Shown piece after piece: positions 4,749 to 6,254 of a DNA stretch of 6,254 nt. This DNA comes from JAYRWN01 sp041917975. Its GTDB lineage: Bacteria; Bacteroidota; Bacteroidia; Chitinophagales; Saprospiraceae. The DNA lies in assembly GCA_041917975.1 (NCBI GenBank), contig JAYRWN010000339.1, positions 1 to 6,254 of the forward strand, in the 5' to 3' direction. Positions within the stretch are counted from its first letter, which is position 1, and each line of letters starts with the position of its first letter. Position numbers and translations under genes: made by a program. The notes below the pieces were generated by a model. It was not told the origin of the DNA. It searched no databases and saw only the letters and a program-made list of their open reading frames with translations.

Positions 4749-6254
4749 CAGCTGATGGCGCCAGGCAGTCCGCAACTCATCCAATTTTACCGCTTCTTGC
4801 CGGCCCTGGGCCAGAGCGAGTTGATAAAGTTCATGCCGCACCAGCAAATCCAGGGGATCGATCCCCTGAACCTGGCGGGCCACGGCTTCGGCTTCGTTCC
4901 ACCGCTGCAGTTTGCGCAACAGAGCGCATTTCAGGTTCAGACTGATTGTACTTTCAGCGGCCGAGGTCAGAGCTTGATTAAGGTGGTCCAGGGCTATGGC
5001 GTAATCACCGCGGGCCGTAGATATCGCCGCCAAATGCTGGTGAGCCGGGGCAAAAAAAGCGTAGTCCCAGGTCGCCCGGTAGAGGGTATCATAGGCTGCC
5101 GAAAGTTTGCCCTGGGCTTTCAGGGTCACCCCCAGGTGGTATAACGCTTCCGTATCCCGCGGCCGGGTGTAATCCTTGGTTTGGCGGGCAATGGATTGGC
5201 GGAAGTGCGCGGCGGCTTCCTCATAAAGACCGCGTTGTTTGCGGTCCAGGCCAACCATGACGTTGCAGCGTACATCCCCGGGATCGCGCCGTAAAACTTC
5301 TTCAAAATAGGGCTGGGGATCCACCGTCGCCTGGTGAAATTGCTGAATGCGTAAGCCGGCCAGGTAACATTCCTCGTTGTTCAATATCTTCTCCGGGGGT
5401 AAGGGGGGTTCCACCATGGCAGGCATTTCCGCTAACGGCTTTGCTGGTACCGGCTGATAGTGAATGATCTGCCGTCCACCGGCTGCGTAGAGGATCCCCT
5501 CACAATCACTGGCCCGTGTACCCGCTGGTACTGGAATCTCCACCTTAAACGGTTTCCCGGGAGCCAGATCAATAGTTTCGTTGTACTGCGTTTGCCCTTT
5601 AATTTTGAGTACCGCGCGTGCCCCTGGCAACTGTGCCGTTGAATTAAAGGCTAGCAGAACCCGGTTATTTTCCGGTTGCAGGTCCAGATTCATGGCCGCG
5701 TCCTCATTCGCACGGGTCAAGCCTTCCATCTCCCGCATGGGGTACCACTTCAGGTTGGCGGTTTTTACCTCATAGGGTTTGATCCAACTGTAGTCGGGCT
5801 GGTTGTCCGAAAAAGCACCGACCATCAGTTCAGCATAAGGTCCATCCTCATCGGATAGGATGTTATCCCAGGCCTTGCCCACGGGTCCGGGACCCCATTC
5901 CCACAGTTTAACTCCGGCTACGATGTGGTGATTGCCCACGGCCACCGTGCCACTGTGCCGGCCATAATCGTAACCCCCGATAAATCCCTCTTTGAGTTCA
6001 TGCGCAAAAAACGACACAGGTTCCGGATGATTTTTCCACCAGGACAAGTCGGTCGGGGTGGCGTAATAGGCATGTCCGGCATAAGCCTCCCGGGACACCG
6101 GCCAATGCACAAAACTGTTTTTAGCATGAAATACCGCCAGATCCACGCTGGGCGGAAAAATGGTGCGGTATTGGTCGTTGGCATGCGTGGCCACATTGGC
6201 CCAGAACAATAAAGAGTGTGGTTGCTCAGTACGGTTAAACATTTTCAGGGTCAC
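4746..6254 (-). CDS. DUF5107 domain protein with TPR repeats, N-terminal half (5' end outside window)
   Basis: 503 codons including the stop, entering from the right edge; the GTG at 6252-6254 is an internal valine, not a start. Residues 1 to about 190 are the DUF5107 region, recognised by 'FFAHELKEGFIGGYDYGRHSG' split over 82-102, 'VKLWEWGPGPVGKAWDNILS' (115-134), 'DEDGPYAELMVGAFSDNQPD' (135-154) and 'WYPMREMEG' (170-178). This has the look of the beta-supersandwich found in galactose-mutarotase-like and carbohydrate-active proteins, which suggests sugar binding or turnover, not proven. Residues 197-243 form a beta-rich Ig-like stretch ending in 'VEIPVPAG'. From about 288 onward TPR helices follow, for example 'DTEALYHLGVTLKAQGKLSA' (367-386) and 'AHQHLAAISTARGDYAIALD' (404-423). 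Family members are about 1,100 residues; this half, the TAG and the downstream half, plus about 200 residues off-window, fit that. It ends early at TAG after 'AWRHQL', so the product would lack about 420 TPR residues. G+C is visibly higher than in the middle of the window. Confidence 0.9.
   Translation of the reverse strand: MTLKMFNRTEQPHSLLFWANVATHANDQYRTIFPPSVDLAVFHAKNSFVHWPVSREAYAGHAYYATPTDLSWWKNHPEPVSFFAHELKEGFIGGYDYGRHSGTVAVGNHHIVAGVKLWEWGPGPVGKAWDNILSDEDGPYAELMVGAFSDNQPDYSWIKPYEVKTANLKWYPMREMEGLTRANEDAAMNLDLQPENNRVLLAFNSTAQLPGARAVLKIKGQTQYNETIDLAPGKPFKVEIPVPAGTRASDCEGILYAAGGRQIIHYQPVPAKPLAEMPAMVEPPLPPEKILNNEECYLAGLRIQQFHQATVDPQPYFEEVLRRDPGDVRCNVMVGLDRKQRGLYEEAAAHFRQSIARQTKDYTRPRDTEALYHLGVTLKAQGKLSAAYDTLYRATWDYAFFAPAHQHLAAISTARGDYAIALDHLNQALTSAAESTISLNLKCALLRKLQRWNEAEAVARQVQGIDPLDLLVRHELYQLALAQGRQEAVKLDELRTAWRHQL
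4851..4868. repeat. Perfect 18-bp palindrome inside the DUF5107/TPR coding region
   Basis: CAGGGGATC followed by GATCCCCTG is a perfect 9+9 palindrome centred on ATCGAT; it stops at both ends with mismatches. It encodes part of 'QGIDPLD' in a TPR helix turn. It may be only a by-product of codon choice. No second copy was noticed in the window. Confidence 0.6.

Noticed and set aside
4611..5144. 177-codon plus-strand frame
   Set aside because: It lies antisense across the DUF5107/TPR gene, spans its TAG, and its translation has no recognisable family pattern; the opposite strand is clearly TPR coding.
1..6254. Alternative genetic code with TAG read as an amino acid
   Set aside because: The SDR (275-277) and DUF1295 (997-999) genes both end with TAG exactly where their families normally end, so TAG acts as a stop here.

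Overview
The window looks like chromosomal DNA from a member of the Bacteroidota, perhaps Chitinophaga-like or Sphingobacteria-like. This rests on a large DUF5107-plus-TPR protein typical of that phylum, on gene starts that almost all lack a Shine-Dalgarno sequence, and on an intergenic repeat of the 'TTTGCGGACTTTGCG...GCGAGAAA' kind that I recall from such genomes. The assignment is inference from memory of families, not a database result. TAA, TAG and TGA all serve as ordinary stops here, so nothing points to an altered genetic code.

Layout. At the left edge (1-277, + strand) is the C-terminal third of an SDR-family oxidoreductase that begins outside the window. Everything else is on the minus strand and is best read right to left. 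A large DUF5107/TPR protein enters from the right edge and runs to 3480, but an in-frame TAG at 4746-4748 splits it in two with the reading frame unchanged. A small membrane protein of an uncharacterised family follows (3045-3416). Next comes a 464-base non-coding stretch (2581-3044) carrying a tandem repeat of about 105 bp in three copies. After that are a TfoX/Sxy-like small protein (2221-2580), a DUF2177 membrane protein (1764-2174), a DUF1295 membrane protein (997-1764) and a dihydrofolate-reductase-like RibD-C domain protein (377-895). The last of these converges on the SDR gene.

How the genes relate. The DUF2177 and DUF1295 genes overlap by one base (TAATG) and are very probably co-expressed. 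In many other bacteria relatives of these two families sit together in clusters tied to membrane-lipid modification and oxidative stress, so a role at the membrane is a reasonable guess but is not shown here. The TfoX-like gene lies 46 bases upstream of the pair and may share its transcript. The DHFR-like gene lies 101 bases downstream, after an A+T-only inverted repeat. I see no RNA genes, insertion sequences, CRISPR array or phage genes. The two points most worth a second look are the amber codon in an otherwise intact DUF5107/TPR gene and the 105-bp repeat array. I did not find convincing evidence of a wholly new system.
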